A stretch of DNA of 64,000 bases from Cypionkella psychrotolerans (GTDB taxonomy: Bacteria > Pseudomonadota > Alphaproteobacteria > Rhodobacterales > Rhodobacteraceae): NCBI RefSeq assembly GCF_001294535.1, contig NZ_LGIC01000090.1:1-64000 (forward strand). Reading direction: 5' to 3'. How positions within the stretch are numbered: position 1 is the stretch's first letter; each line of letters starts with the position of its first letter. A model generated the notes under the pieces. It did no database searches and had not been told where the DNA came from. It saw only the letters and a list, made by a program, of their open reading frames with translations. Made by a program: the position numbers and the translations under genes. Below are positions 44,236 to 53,374 of this stretch, in pieces.

Positions 44236-45647
44236 TGATGACGAAGCTGGCAGCAGCCCCAGACCGCTCAGCGTTGCGTCAAGCGTTGAGCGCGGCGGTT
44301 GGCGCTGCCCATGTGCGTGATGAAGCGGCACCAGACCACGGTGCTACGTTGTTTGTCCTGCCGGGATCAACCGCCGAGGTCGCCGCCGTCGTGGCCATCG
44401 CCCGGTCGCATGGGGTCAGCATTGTTGCGCAAGGCGGTCATACCGGTTTGGTGGGCGGTTGCCAGTCACATCCCGGTCAAATCGTGCTGTCACTGACCCG
44501 GATGGCGTTGATTGAAGCGGTATATCCGGACGAGCGTGTGGCCGTCGTACAGGCGGGCGTGGCGCTGGAAGTGTTGCAGACTGCAGCGCTGATGCATGGG
44601 CTGGAACCCGGCATTGACCTTGCCGCGCGCGGAACGGCTACGATTGGCGGTATGGTGTCGACCAATGCGGGTGGCATCATGGCGCATCGCTACGGGGTGA
44701 TGCGGCATCGCGTGCTGGGGCTGGAGGCGGTTTTGCCCGATGGCACGATCTATTCCGACATGACACGCGTGGTGAAGAACACCGCAGGTTATGATCTGAA
44801 GCACCTGTTTATCGGCGCGGAAGGCACGCTTGGAATTGTCACGCGGGTGGTGATCAAGCTGGAGCCGCTGCCGAAGTCCACTGCCACGGTAATGCTGGGC
44901 CTGCCCTCGGTGGCTGCGACACTGGAGGCGATCAGCCTCGCGCTGCGCTGTGATGCGGGGCATTTGCGGGCTGCTGAAGGATTGTGGCAATCCTATATTC
45001 AACTGACTGCACGGGCACAGGGTTGGTCGGAACCAAGCTTTCCACTGGATCAGCCGATCTGTCTTTTGGTGATGCTGGGCGGCGGCGATCAAACTGATCT
45101 GAACGAGGGTATCGAGCAGATCTTTGGCGCGATCCTCGATCACTACCCAACCTCCACCGGCATCATCGCCGCGTCCAAACGGCAAGAGGCCGATTTGTGG
45201 CGGCTGCGCGAGGATACCGATCAGCTGTACCGCGCTCATGCGGCAGCCCCGTCTTATGATGTCTCGGTGCCGCTGTCCGAAATCGCGGCCTATGTTGACC
45301 ATGTCACAAGGAGTCTGGCCCAGATTGACGGTGGCATCACACCCTATGTCTTTGGGCATCTGGCCGACGGCAATCTGCATATTGTGCTGAACCGCGCAGG
45401 TCCGCTGGAGGCCGCCGTATCCAGTGCTGTGGAGCATGTGCTTTACGACATCTTGCGCGACCTTGGCGGATCGTTTTCTGCCGAACACGGGGTAGGGGCC
45501 AAACGCATATCCGCCTTGGTTGCCACCACTGACCCAGCGAAGCTTTGCACGATGATGCGGGTCAAGCAGGCCCTAGACCCAGACCTGATCATGAATCCCG
45601 GCAAAGTTCTGCCGCTCCAGCCCTTAGCCCGCGAGAAATCCCAATGA
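44235..45647 (+). CDS. FAD-linked 2-hydroxyacid dehydrogenase/oxidase (GlcD-like)
   Basis: This is a 470-aa flavoprotein of the FAD-binding PCMH family. The FAD loop is [12 protein letters not shown], with [20 protein letters not shown] and [20 protein letters not shown]. The C-terminal domain has [13 protein letters not shown] and [11 protein letters not shown]-lactate, D-2-hydroxyglutarate and glycolate dehydrogenases share this plan. It overlaps both neighbours by a few bases and should oxidise a D-2-hydroxy acid in this operon's pathway. The substrate is unknown. Confidence 0.82.
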   Translation: MMTKLAAAPDRSALRQALSAAVGAAHVRDEAAPDHGATLFVLPGSTAEVAAVVAIARSHGVSIVAQGGHTGLVGGCQSHPGQIVLSLTRMALIEAVYPDERVAVVQAGVALEVLQTAALMHGLEPGIDLAARGTATIGGMVSTNAGGIMAHRYGVMRHRVLGLEAVLPDGTIYSDMTRVVKNTAGYDLKHLFIGAEGTLGIVTRVVIKLEPLPKSTATVMLGLPSVAATLEAISLALRCDAGHLRAAEGLWQSYIQLTARAQGWSEPSFPLDQPICLLVMLGGGDQTDLNEGIEQIFGAILDHYPTSTGIIAASKRQEADLWRLREDTDQLYRAHAAAPSYDVSVPLSEIAAYVDHVTRSLAQIDGGITPYVFGHLADGNLHIVLNRAGPLEAAVSSAVEHVLYDILRDLGGSFSAEHGVGAKRISALVATTDPAKLCTMMRVKQALDPDLIMNPGKVLPLQPLAREKSQ

Positions 45648-47596
45648 TGCAACCGCGCGATCTGACGCAATCCGCCGACACCAGCCTGCCGTTCGCGTTG
45701 GACTATGCCACGATGCGTCAGCGGTTTCTGACGGCCGCCCGTGCTGCGGGTGCGGCCCTTTCGGAACACGTCCATCCGCTGCATGGGCCTGATGGCAAAA
45801 CGATTGCCACCGATGTCGCCCTGATCGGGTCTGTGGATGCTTCCAAGCTCATGGTGCTGATGTCCGGCACGCATGGTGTGGAAGGGGCTTACGGCTCGGC
45901 CTGCCAGACAGCATGGCTGGGGCAGAAGGCGAATTGGGCATTGCCGGATGATACCGCCGTTCTGATGATCCATCTGATCAACCCCTGGGGCACAGCTTGG
46001 TCGCGTCGGGTGAATGAAGACAACGTCGATCTGAACCGGAACTTCATTGATTGGACTGTAAAACCACCCGAAAACCCCGGCTATGCCGATCTGCATCCCG
46101 CCTTGGTCGTGGCGGCTTGGGATGGGCCCGAACGGATCATGGCGGATGAGGCCTTGGCCGAATGGATCAGAACCAAGGGTCAGACAGCGGTGTCTTCGAT
46201 CATCGAGGCCGGGCAATACGCCTTTGCAGACGGGCTGTTCTATGGGGGCGATGCCCCGGTCTGGTCGAACCGCGTACTGGCCGCCGTATTGGCCGAGTTT
46301 GGTCAGAAAGCCGGGCAGGTCATTGTGTTTGATCTGCACACCGGAGCAGGGCCATATGGCTACCCGGCGCTGTTGTCGGTCAGCCCGGTCGATCATCTGG
46401 GGTTGGCTTGGGGCGCGCAGATTTTTGGCCCCGCGATGGTGCCAGTCATCACCGATGCAAGCGCTACGACCCAGACAGGTATCGCGGCCACGGCCACTGG
46501 CTATGTCTCGGATTTCGTGCGCAAGGCCATGCCGCAAGCGCGGGTGCTGCCCTTGGTGATGGAATGTGGCACGCTGAGCAGTACAGAGATGCAGCGCCGC
46601 GTCGTTGACGACAACTGGCTTCACCTTTACGGCAAGCCCGAGTCCGAGCGCGGCCAGCGCATCAAGACAGACTTGCTGCACGGCTTCATTCCGCAAGACG
46701 AGAGCTGGCAACAGATCTGCCTTGCCAGCAGTTTGCGCCATTTTGACAGGGCCTTGGCCGTGCTGAAAATGGTCGAAGCAAAACCGGGTGCTGCCGCCGT
46801 GCGGGCGATCCCAGTGGCGGTTGTCCCCAAGGGCACCCCGGCGGTCGAAGTGGTTGATCTGCATAAATCCTTTGGTGCGTTGGAGGTCTTAAAGGGCGTA
46901 AACTTGACCGCCTATCCGGGCGAGGTGGTGTCCATGATCGGCTCCTCCGGGTCGGGCAAAAGCACCATGCTGCGCTGCATCAACCTGCTGGAGCAACCAA
47001 ACTCTGGTCGGGTGGTGATTGACGGTGAGTTGGTGCGGATGAAGGCCCATGCCAAAGGCGGCAAGACAGCCGCCGATCCGCGCCAGATCGAACATATCCG
47101 CGCCCGTGTTGGGATGGTGTTTCAGAATTTCAACCTTTGGCCGCATATGACGGTGTTGGAAAACATCGTCGAGGCACCGATCCATGTCCTGAAAGAGGCG
47201 CGCGCTGACGCCGTGGAGCATGCGCATGGCCTGCTGAAAAAGGTTGGGCTTTCCGAAAAGCACGCGCATTATCCCGGCCAACTTTCCGGCGGCCAGCAAC
47301 AACGCGCCGCCATCGCGCGCACGCTGGCGATGCGCCCGAAAGTTATGCTGTTTGACGAACCGACCTCGGCACTGGACCCCGAACTGGTCGGCGAGGTGCT
47401 GCGCGTGATCCGCCAGCTCGCCGAAGAAGGCAACACAATGATCCTTGTAACGCATGAAATGCAGTTCGCCCGTGAGGTCAGCCACAAGGTGCTGTTCCTG
47501 CATCAAGGCCGCGTCGAGGAAGAAGGCCCCCCGGCCGATCTGTTCGGCCAACCGCGTTCCGAGCGTTTGCGCCAGTTTCTGGCCCGGACGTTCTGA
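45644..47596 (+). CDS. Fusion of a DUF2817 (M14-like peptidase) domain and an amino-acid ABC ATPase
   Basis: This is a 650-aa protein. Residues 1 to about 375 are DUF2817, related to M14 carboxypeptidases and deacylases: His77 and Glu80 in GTHGVEG, a NRNF segment, His232 in DLHTGAG and Glu in VMECGTL are candidate zinc and catalytic residues. From about residue 398 a complete GlnQ/HisP-like ATPase follows: Walker [10 protein letters not shown] (433-441), [29 protein letters not shown] and [11 protein letters not shown] 45644 overlaps the GlcD-like stop. No separate ATPase gene exists for the downstream binding protein and permeases, so this must be their motor. The hydrolase would sit at the cytoplasmic face and could act on the incoming substrate. 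Confidence 0.85.
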   Translation: MMQPRDLTQSADTSLPFALDYATMRQRFLTAARAAGAALSEHVHPLHGPDGKTIATDVALIGSVDASKLMVLMSGTHGVEGAYGSACQTAWLGQKANWALPDDTAVLMIHLINPWGTAWSRRVNEDNVDLNRNFIDWTVKPPENPGYADLHPALVVAAWDGPERIMADEALAEWIRTKGQTAVSSIIEAGQYAFADGLFYGGDAPVWSNRVLAAVLAEFGQKAGQVIVFDLHTGAGPYGYPALLSVSPVDHLGLAWGAQIFGPAMVPVITDASATTQTGIAATATGYVSDFVRKAMPQARVLPLVMECGTLSSTEMQRRVVDDNWLHLYGKPESERGQRIKTDLLHGFIPQDESWQQICLASSLRHFDRALAVLKMVEAKPGAAAVRAIPVAVVPKGTPAVEVVDLHKSFGALEVLKGVNLTAYPGEVVSMIGSSGSGKSTMLRCINLLEQPNSGRVVIDGELVRMKAHAKGGKTAADPRQIEHIRARVGMVFQNFNLWPHMTVLENIVEAPIHVLKEARADAVEHAHGLLKKVGLSEKHAHYPGQLSGGQQQRAAIARTLAMRPKVMLFDEPTSALDPELVGEVLRVIRQLAEEGNTMILVTHEMQFAREVSHKVLFLHQGRVEEEGPPADLFGQPRSERLRQFLARTF

Positions 47597-47684
47597 GACT
47601 GACACTGTGATCGAGTTAGCCAGAACAGGGTGAAATCGGTGCGGTGAAGACCAAAAAGAAACCAAATTCAACAAGGAGACGGAC

Positions 47685-48479
47685 ATGAAATTGAAAGTTC
47701 TTTCGCTCATCGCTTTGCTCGCAGGGGCAGCGACGGGCGCACAGGCCGAAGGCCAGCTGAAGATCGGCACCGAAGGCGCCTATCCGCCGTGGAGCATGGC
47801 CGACGCCAACGGCGCGGTCACCGGCTTTGACGCTGACGTGGGCAACATGCTGTGCACCAAGCTGGCCATGGAATGTGTGTTTGTGGTTCAGGCCTTTGAC
47901 GGCCTGATCCCGGCGCTGCAGGCCAAACAGTTCGACATCATCATCTCGGGCATGTCGATCACCGCCGACCGCAAGAAGGAAATCAACTTCTCGACCGGTT
48001 ATGCTGAACTGGCCAACAAGGTTGTCGTTGCCAAAGATTCCGACCTTGCGGGCATCACAGAGATCCCGGCGCTGTTGGCAGCACTTGACGGTCACTCGGT
48101 TGGCGTGCAAGCGGGCACCACGCACGCCCATTTCATGGAAAAGTTGGCCCCGACCGCGACGCTGAAATCCTACGGCACCTTGGATGAAATGCAGATCGAC
48201 CTTGCCAATGGTCGCGTCGATGCAGGCTTTGCGGATGCCTCTGCGCTGCAAAGCTTCCTTGACAAGCCCGAGGGTGCGGACTTCCAGTTCGTCCCGGTCA
48301 ACATCACCAGCACCTATGACCCGACCTTGGGAGAGGGCATCGGTGTCGGCATCCGTCAGGATGACACCGAACTGAAAGCCAAGATCGACACCGCCCTTTG
48401 CGAGTTGATCGCGGATGGTTCGATCAAGGCCTCCAGTGAGAAATGGTTCAAAATGGATATCTCGCGCCCCTGCCAATAA
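47685..48479 (+). CDS. Amino-acid ABC substrate-binding protein (HisJ/ArgT-like, family 3)
   Basis: This is a 264-aa periplasmic protein with signal peptide KLKVLSLIALLAGAATGAQA. The lysine/arginine/ornithine/histidine-binding pattern is seen in GTEGAYPPWSMADANGAVTG, FDADVGNMLCTKL, FDGLIPALQAKQFDIIISGM and TADRKKEINFSTGY. AAGGAGACGGAC precedes ATG. It serves the permeases at 48555-49985 and the ATPase half of the upstream fusion. A cationic or N-containing amino acid is the likely ligand class. Confidence 0.9.
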   Translation: MKLKVLSLIALLAGAATGAQAEGQLKIGTEGAYPPWSMADANGAVTGFDADVGNMLCTKLAMECVFVVQAFDGLIPALQAKQFDIIISGMSITADRKKEINFSTGYAELANKVVVAKDSDLAGITEIPALLAALDGHSVGVQAGTTHAHFMEKLAPTATLKSYGTLDEMQIDLANGRVDAGFADASALQSFLDKPEGADFQFVPVNITSTYDPTLGEGIGVGIRQDDTELKAKIDTALCELIADGSIKASSEKWFKMDISRPCQ

Positions 48480-48506
48480 CGCCCGACTGGGAATTCAAGA
48501 ATAGTC

Positions 48507-48530
48507 CGCGCCCGGCCTCGGTTGGGCGCG
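48507..48530 (+). promoter_or_regulatory. Intercistronic stem-loop after the binding-protein gene
   Basis: CGCGCCC (48507-48513) and GGGCGCG (48524-48530) form a 7-bp GC stem with a 10-nt loop, 27 nt after the binding-protein stop. No T run follows. It is the third such hairpin placed just after a binding-protein gene in this window. Confidence 0.55.
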
Positions 48531-48554
48531 TGCTTCAGATAACAGGATGAAGCG

Positions 48555-49262
48555 ATGGAATTTGGCTTATTGCAGGTATGGGAGGGCGGCTGGATCGGTG
48601 CGATCCTGCGCGGCGCCGCTGTCACCATCGCCGTCGGGGTGGCCAGCATGATCTTCGGGCTGATCATCGGCACGATCTGCGGCCTGATCAAATGGCGCGC
48701 GGTTTTCGGACTGTCGCAACTGGTTGATCTCTACACCTCGGTCATCCGCGGCGTGCCAGAGCTGTTGATCATCTACCTGCTGTTTTTCGGCTCGGTTGAA
48801 TTTGTCACCAAGATCGCGACGGCCTTCGGCTTCGCGGAACTTGCCGATGCAGGCTATGCGTTCTTTATCACCGTGGCCGCGATCAGCGCCATTTCCGGGG
48901 CCTATTCGACCGAGGTTATCCGCGGGGCACTGGCGGCAATTCCAAAGGGCCATATCGAGGCCGCCGTCGCACTGGGCTTGCCCAGCCGTCGCATCTTCGC
49001 GCGCATCATCGCCCCACAGATGCTGCGCATCGCCTTTCCGGGGATCAACAACGTCTGGCAAACCACGATCAAGGACACGGCGCTGGTTTCCGTAGTCGGC
49101 CTGCAGGAATTGATGCGCACCGCCTTCATCGGCGCGGGATCAACGCGCAATCCGCTTATCTTTTACGCCATTGCGGCCATAGTTTACTTGATGATCACGC
49201 TGATCAGCCAGGTCGGTTTCAACAAAGTAGAAGCCGTCTTGTCACCTCGGAAAGCGAGCTGA
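48555..49262 (+). CDS. Amino-acid ABC permease (HisQ-like)
   Basis: This is a 235-aa permease. LYTSVIRGVPELLIIYLLFF is the conserved segment and IPKGHIEAAVALGLPSRRIF the EAA-like loop. Five hydrophobic helices are visible. It is three bases from the second permease. The HisQ-HisM order with a HisJ-like binding protein supports a basic-amino-acid-type importer. Confidence 0.9.
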   Translation: MEFGLLQVWEGGWIGAILRGAAVTIAVGVASMIFGLIIGTICGLIKWRAVFGLSQLVDLYTSVIRGVPELLIIYLLFFGSVEFVTKIATAFGFAELADAGYAFFITVAAISAISGAYSTEVIRGALAAIPKGHIEAAVALGLPSRRIFARIIAPQMLRIAFPGINNVWQTTIKDTALVSVVGLQELMRTAFIGAGSTRNPLIFYAIAAIVYLMITLISQVGFNKVEAVLSPRKAS

Positions 49263-49265
49263 GCC

Positions 49266-49985
49266 ATGGAACTTATTCAGCTGGCCGTTCCGGTGCTGCT
49301 CAAGGGTCTTTGGATGACCCTGACGTTGACAGCCATTTCCGTCGCCATCGGATTTAATCTTGGCCTCGGTCTTGCGCTTATGCGCGGATCAGAAAATCCT
49401 TGGGTGTCAGGGTTTGCGCGTGGCTACAGTACCGCGTTTCGGGGCACGCCGCTTTTGGTGCAGATCTTCCTGATCTACTACGGGCTTGGGCAGATCAAAT
49501 TCATCCACGACACGCCCGTCCTGTGGTGGATTGTCAGCGAGGGTTCGCGTTGCGCGGTACTGGCGCTTGCGCTGAACACCGCAGCCTATACGTCGGAAAT
49601 CCTGCGCGGTGGGCTTGTGGCGGTGCCCGTCGGTCTGGTCGAAGCGGCCAAGGCCTGCGGCATGTCACGCATGGTGCGGTTTCGCCGTATCGAGTTTCCG
49701 CTGGCGATCCGTCAGGCCTTGCCCGCCTATGGCAATGAGCTGGTGTTGATGGTCAAGGGCACCAGCCTTGCCTCGACCATCACGGTTCTGGAAATCACCG
49801 GCTACGCCAAGCGCCTGATGAGTCAGACGTTTGCGATTTTCGAGGTTTTTGCCATCGCGGGGGTGCTCTACTTGATCCTGAATCTTGCTTTGATCGGCGC
49901 GATCCGATTGGTCGAGCGCCGATTGATGCGCCACACTCAGCCCGCAGCGCAAAGCCTCGCTGCAGATGCGGTGCAGGCAGTCTGA
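49266..49985 (+). CDS. Amino-acid ABC permease (HisM-like)
   Basis: This is a 239-aa permease with [20 protein letters not shown] and the loop [20 protein letters not shown]. It completes the importer formed with the HisQ-like subunit, the binding protein and the DUF2817-ATPase fusion. The following 176 nt (49986-50161) contain no recognisable gene. Confidence 0.9.
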   Translation: MELIQLAVPVLLKGLWMTLTLTAISVAIGFNLGLGLALMRGSENPWVSGFARGYSTAFRGTPLLVQIFLIYYGLGQIKFIHDTPVLWWIVSEGSRCAVLALALNTAAYTSEILRGGLVAVPVGLVEAAKACGMSRMVRFRRIEFPLAIRQALPAYGNELVLMVKGTSLASTITVLEITGYAKRLMSQTFAIFEVFAIAGVLYLILNLALIGAIRLVERRLMRHTQPAAQSLAADAVQAV

Positions 49986-50161
49986 CATGAAACTGCTAGA
50001 ATAACCTAGCGGGCTTGGCTTGATGATGCCCGTTGGCCGAGAAATTCGGGGGAAAGGGAAAGACAGTTGAGTTGAGGCGCGGTCGAACCAAGCCGTTGCA
50101 TGACCCCTGTGAAGTGCCGGGCAACAGACACTTATGACCGCGAAATATAGGGCCTTAGCTG

Positions 50162-50761
50162 TCAAATGTCGCTGGGTGCAATGATTGCATCGGCAATCTC
50201 AGTCACTGACGTCTTCGATTTCAGGGGTTTCTCCTGGATTCGCGCATAGGATTCCTGTTCCGAGATATTTCGTTCGCAAGACAGAATGGCAACGGCCTGC
50301 TCGATCCGCGGTCGGGCGCGCAAGGTCTCGTCGAGAGATTTGATCCGTTGTTTCAGTCGGCTTTCATGCCCGGCCATGCCCAAGGCAGTCGTGATCGCGG
50401 CAAGGACTCCAAAAATCCGCAGCGGCTTGGACAGAACACCGTGGACGTGTTGGCGTTCGATTTCCTCTAAAATATCTGGGGTTTCATAGGCGATGATCGC
50501 AACCCTTGCCGCATCGCCGCCTTCGGTCATCCATGTCGCCGGTTCGGCCTGCCCGGAACCGCTGAGGAGAATGATCGCGACATCATAGGGGTCGGAAAGC
50601 TGGGCCGGCGACGGCCACTGGCTTTCGGTCTGGCAGCCAATGCATCGAAGCTGGTCGACCAGCATTTTGCGGTCCTCGTCATCAGGATGGATGACAAGAA
50701 TGCGGACCCGGTGCAGGCGACGCAGCAGAGAGTTTTGCGCGTTGGGAGGGCGGTCACTCAT
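50162..50761 (-). CDS. ANTAR-domain response regulator (AmiR/NasT type)
   Basis: This is a 199-aa protein with an N-terminal pseudo-receiver (residues 17-130, VRILVIHPDDEDRKMLVDQL) and a C-terminal ANTAR RNA-binding domain (about 140-199, RPRIEQAVAILSCERNISEQ). The family prevents transcription termination by binding paired leader-RNA hairpins and is normally restrained by an AmiC-type ligand-binding partner. Its start overlaps the stop of the amiC-like remnant upstream, the amiC-amiR order. Because that partner is broken, this regulator may be unrestrained or obsolete. Its RNA target was not located. Confidence 0.8.
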   Translation of the reverse strand: MSDRPPNAQNSLLRRLHRVRILVIHPDDEDRKMLVDQLRCIGCQTESQWPSPAQLSDPYDVAIILLSGSGQAEPATWMTEGGDAARVAIIAYETPDILEEIERQHVHGVLSKPLRIFGVLAAITTALGMAGHESRLKQRIKSLDETLRARPRIEQAVAILSCERNISEQESYARIQEKPLKSKTSVTEIADAIIAPSDI

Positions 50762-51375
50762 AAGGTCATCATTGCACTGACCAAACGATCATAGGTATTC
50801 AAATAGGGGTCGGCGCGAATCACGGTCGGTGACTGCCAGATAATGTCACATTGCCCGGCCCATTGGCTTTGCCGATCAGCGGTCGAATTGAGAAATGATT
50901 GGTCTCGGTGTCAATATACACATCTCCGCCCGGCGCTTTGAACGCGGCACCGGACAGAGCTCCGAGGATGGTGCCGGTATCTTCCGATGCAGCCAGTTCA
51001 AGGGCGTTGGGATAGAAATGCAGCAGAGAATAGGCGACTTCGCTGTAAACCCCCGGCCCGCCGGAGCCATGCATGCGGCGAAACTTGACAACAAAAGCCA
51101 CGTTGGCAGGGGTGCGCAAGCGTTCCGAAATAGGGGGGCAACAGCCAAATGGCCAAGCCGCGCCTCGGGTCGCATTTGGGCAAGTTCAGATTCGGTTGCG
51201 GTCAATGAAGCGATAGGGGCGCGGATAGCGGACCCGGTCACCTCGGCATAGGCATCATTGAAAGCGACACTATTGCGGCCCACTATCGTTGAAAGAACGG
51301 CATCTGCCCCTTGTGACGTCACCAGCTTTGCGGCTTGCATGGGTGCACACGCGCCGTCCATCGAAGGACTGCCAG
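50758..51375 (-). pseudogene. AmiC-like amide-binding sensor protein, broken
   Basis: Minus-strand pieces in two frames read MQAAKLVTSQGADAVLSTIV, NSVAFNDAYAEVTGSAIRAP, ASLTATESELAQM, then VAFVVKFRRMHG, VYSEVAYSLLHFYPNALELA, AFKAPGGDVYIDTETNHFSI and, after another shift, IIWQSPTVIRADPYLNTYDR, ending with TGA overlapping the amiR-like start. This is the C-terminal half of a periplasmic-binding-type amide or urea sensor (AmiC/UrtA family). At least two frameshifts and the lost N-terminal half make it a pseudogene. Confidence 0.75.
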
Positions 51376-51394
51376 ACACCCATCATCCAGGGTA

Positions 51395-51600
51395 CCCGGA
51401 CGGGAAGCATTGGCAAAACCAAGGCGTCCCAATCGCCAAGTCCAGCGGCCAAATGCGCGCCGCGGTCTGCCCTGATCTGCCGGGCTTGCAAAAGATCCTG
51501 CGCCTCAAGCTGGCTGTCTGCCTCCAGATGGGGGCGGGTGACTGGCGAGAAACTGGCACCGGTCAGGGCAGGCAACGGTCGATGATAGGCCGTCGCCTGC
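51395..51600 (-). pseudogene. Amidase-signature enzyme C-terminal scrap
   Basis: The minus strand reads FSPVTRPHLEADSQLEAQDL, LQARQIRADRGAHLAAG and DWDALVLPMLPVRVP. This matches the C-terminal helical segment and strand of amidase-signature hydrolases (typically D-A-L-V-x-P-x-x-P-x-P-A-P). The catalytic Ser-Ser-Lys region is absent. It adjoins the amiC-like remnant, suggesting a former amidase/amiC/amiR unit. Confidence 0.5.
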
Positions 51601-51649
51601 ACAGTGCAGAATGGCGTTTGACCTGCCCCCCGGAAACGCCCTCATTTTA

Positions 51650-52240
51650 ATGTAGAGTCTGCCCAATCCTGAAGGAGCAGACGAATGCGAAAGAGCCGTT
51701 TCACCGAGACCAGATTATTGCGATGATCAAAGAGCAGGAAGTCGGGCTGACTGTGGCAGAGGTCTGCCGCAAGCGCGGCATCAGCCCCGCGAGTTTTTAC
51801 AAGCTGAAGGCCAAATATGGCGGGATGGACGTGTCTGATGGCCGACGCCTTAAGCAGCTTGAGGACGAGAACGCAAAGCTCAAGCGGCTTGTGGCGGACA
51901 CGATGCTGGACGTTGTCGTGCTGAAAGACCTGCTGGGAAAGCGCTGACGACACCTGCCCAGCGGCGCGAAGCGGCGATCAAGGCGCTGCGGGACCACAAA
52001 ATCTCGCAGCGTCGGGTCTGCGACCTGGTTGGTGTCGACCCCAAGGCCGTGCGGCGCGCCCGCCCGCCTGATCATGCGGATATCCGTTTGGAAATGAACA
52101 AGATCGCCGAGAAGCGGCGTCGGTTTGGCTATCCGTTGGCCGGTAGGCGATTGCCTGCAATCGCCGTAAGGCGGCGCATTGGTGTCATGCTGGAACGTGT
52201 GGGCATGGTGATGAACGAAAAGAAGCTTTACCGGATTTGC
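51650..52240 (+). pseudogene. IS3-family orfA/orfB relic (5' part)
   Basis: After an IS-end-like TGTAGAGTCTGCCCAATCCT, ATG 51684 starts RKSRFTET. A one-base loss then shifts the frame to IIAMIKEQEVGLTVAEVCRK, RGISPASFYKLKAKYGGMDV, LKQLEDENAKLKRLVADTML, ending at 51947. OrfB follows: TPAQRREAAIKALRDH, VCDLVGVDPKAVRRARPPD and EKRRRFGY. A 39-nt insert (52133-52171) comes next, then RRIGVMLERVGMVMNEKKLY. Homology stops near 52240; the catalytic domain is missing here, though a matching 3' piece lies inverted at 53130-53290. Confidence 0.85.
52133..52171. repeat. 39-nt palindromic insert in an IS3 orfB relic (copy F)
   Basis: RRRFGY and RRIGVMLER are contiguous in the family but are separated here by 13 extra codons. 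GGCGATTG (52146-52153) and CAATCGCC (52158-52165) are perfect 8-bp arms around the loop CCTG. The core is nearly the same as copy D (1312-1352), 51 kb away in a different IS3-family relic. Confidence 0.7.
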
Positions 52241-53129
52241 ATCGTGCAGTTCTGCGCCGCGGTGTCGATCTGGCTTCCGTTACCAGCCCGGGCCATCCTG
52301 ATCTTCCTCGGTGCCGGGGTACCGCGCCTGCGCAGGGCATTCATCAGTTGTATCCGCTTTGGCGCTCCCGGTGGGATCAGGAGTAATCACTGCGGGTTTG
52401 ACCGCGAGGCAAAATGCAGCGACCATCGGATCTTGCACATCCAGTTCGGCAACATCGTCATTGCTGTCAAAAACGACCAGACTCCGGTCACCGATGAACA
52501 CCGCGATGGCCGCTTCAGGCAGTCCTCGAGCCTTGCTTCCTTGATGAAACCGCGCGCAATCGCGGCGATGCGGATCAGGCGCTGTCCGAGCGGCGCAGGA
52601 CGCGGCCCCCCAGCTGCTGGGCCATCTGTACCGTTATCCCGCTCTGGTGGCGGATTTCGCTTAGCATCATCGCCGCCGTGCGATCCTCTACTTCTTCTAG
52701 GCTGGAGATCTGGTCGATCAAGATCTGCAGCAGTCCCTGCGGGGTTTCCCCGACCGGCCCCTGCTGGCTCTCCGCTTCCACCACAGCCAAGAGCTTCTTG
52801 AGACCATGAGCAATCTCGTTCGTGTTTCGTGACAGGGACCGTTGACCTTTTGTTCGGCGGTGAACCCGCCCGGCTGAAGCCGCAGCAGACGCGCGAAGCG
52901 CTCAAAGGTTTCGGGCCAGCAGGAAAATGCGCGATTGATCGCTTGGATCAAAGGCCGCAATTCCGGCAACCTACCCTTTCGCATGGTTGACCGGATCTGT
53001 GTCGCAACGCCGTGCCGCGCGTCAAACAGGCGTGGTTCATTCATGTTGAATGCGACGCCCGCCGCTGTTGCTAGGCATCCGTCTCTGCCTTCGACCGTTG
53101 AAGGTTGATCGACCGCCCGGCAATACTGC
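52241..53129. other. Degraded stretch without an identifiable gene
   Basis: About 890 bases carry only short open frames. On the minus strand one reads NEPRLFDARHGVATQIRSTM and continues, after a shift, as HGLKKLLAVVEAESQQGP and ISSLEEVEDRTAAMMLSEIR to a stop at 52575. Another minus-strand frame (about 52280-52501) reads FIGDRSLVVFDSNDDVAEL. The composition looks like decayed coding sequence, but I recognise no family. Confidence 0.4.
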
Positions 53130-53290
53130 CTACGCATTGGATCAGATCACCAAGGCATGCTTCGACCCGGCCAGGCTGTCGAATATCTCTTCGTTGAGGC
53201 CCTCGCCCCGCAAGCTGCCGTTGAAGCTCTCGACGTAGCCTTTTTGCTTGGGCTTGCGGGATCAATGTAACGCAACTCGACTTTGTTGTC
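53130..53290 (-). pseudogene. IS3-family orfB catalytic scrap (inverted)
   Basis: The minus strand reads VELRYIDP, then after a shift KPKQKGYVESFNGSLRGEGL, NEEIFDSLAGS, stopping at TGA. This is the third catalytic motif region of an IS3 transposase, with Glu in ESFNG. Its subgroup matches the orfA/orfB relic at 51650-52240 but it points the other way, so the element has been rearranged. Confidence 0.7.
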
Positions 53291-53297
53291 GTTCGGC

Positions 53298-53374
53298 GGC
53301 ATCACACCCGCGCAGAAACTAAAAATGGCCGCATCAATTCACGACAACGCCCCGTTAAAAATGGGGGGATTACC
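53298..53374. repeat. Second copy of the 2093-2170 repeat
   Basis: The stretch from GGCATCACACCCGCGC to CCCCGTTAAAAATGGGG and GGATTACC corresponds base for base, with a few changes, to 2093-2170 and has the same orientation. It marks the boundary at which the glmU-like gene is cut. Confidence 0.7.

Noticed and set aside
45443-46864. 473-codon minus-strand frame opposite the FAD oxidase and DUF2817 domain
   Set aside because: Shadow of two strongly supported genes; no ribosome-binding site or domain.
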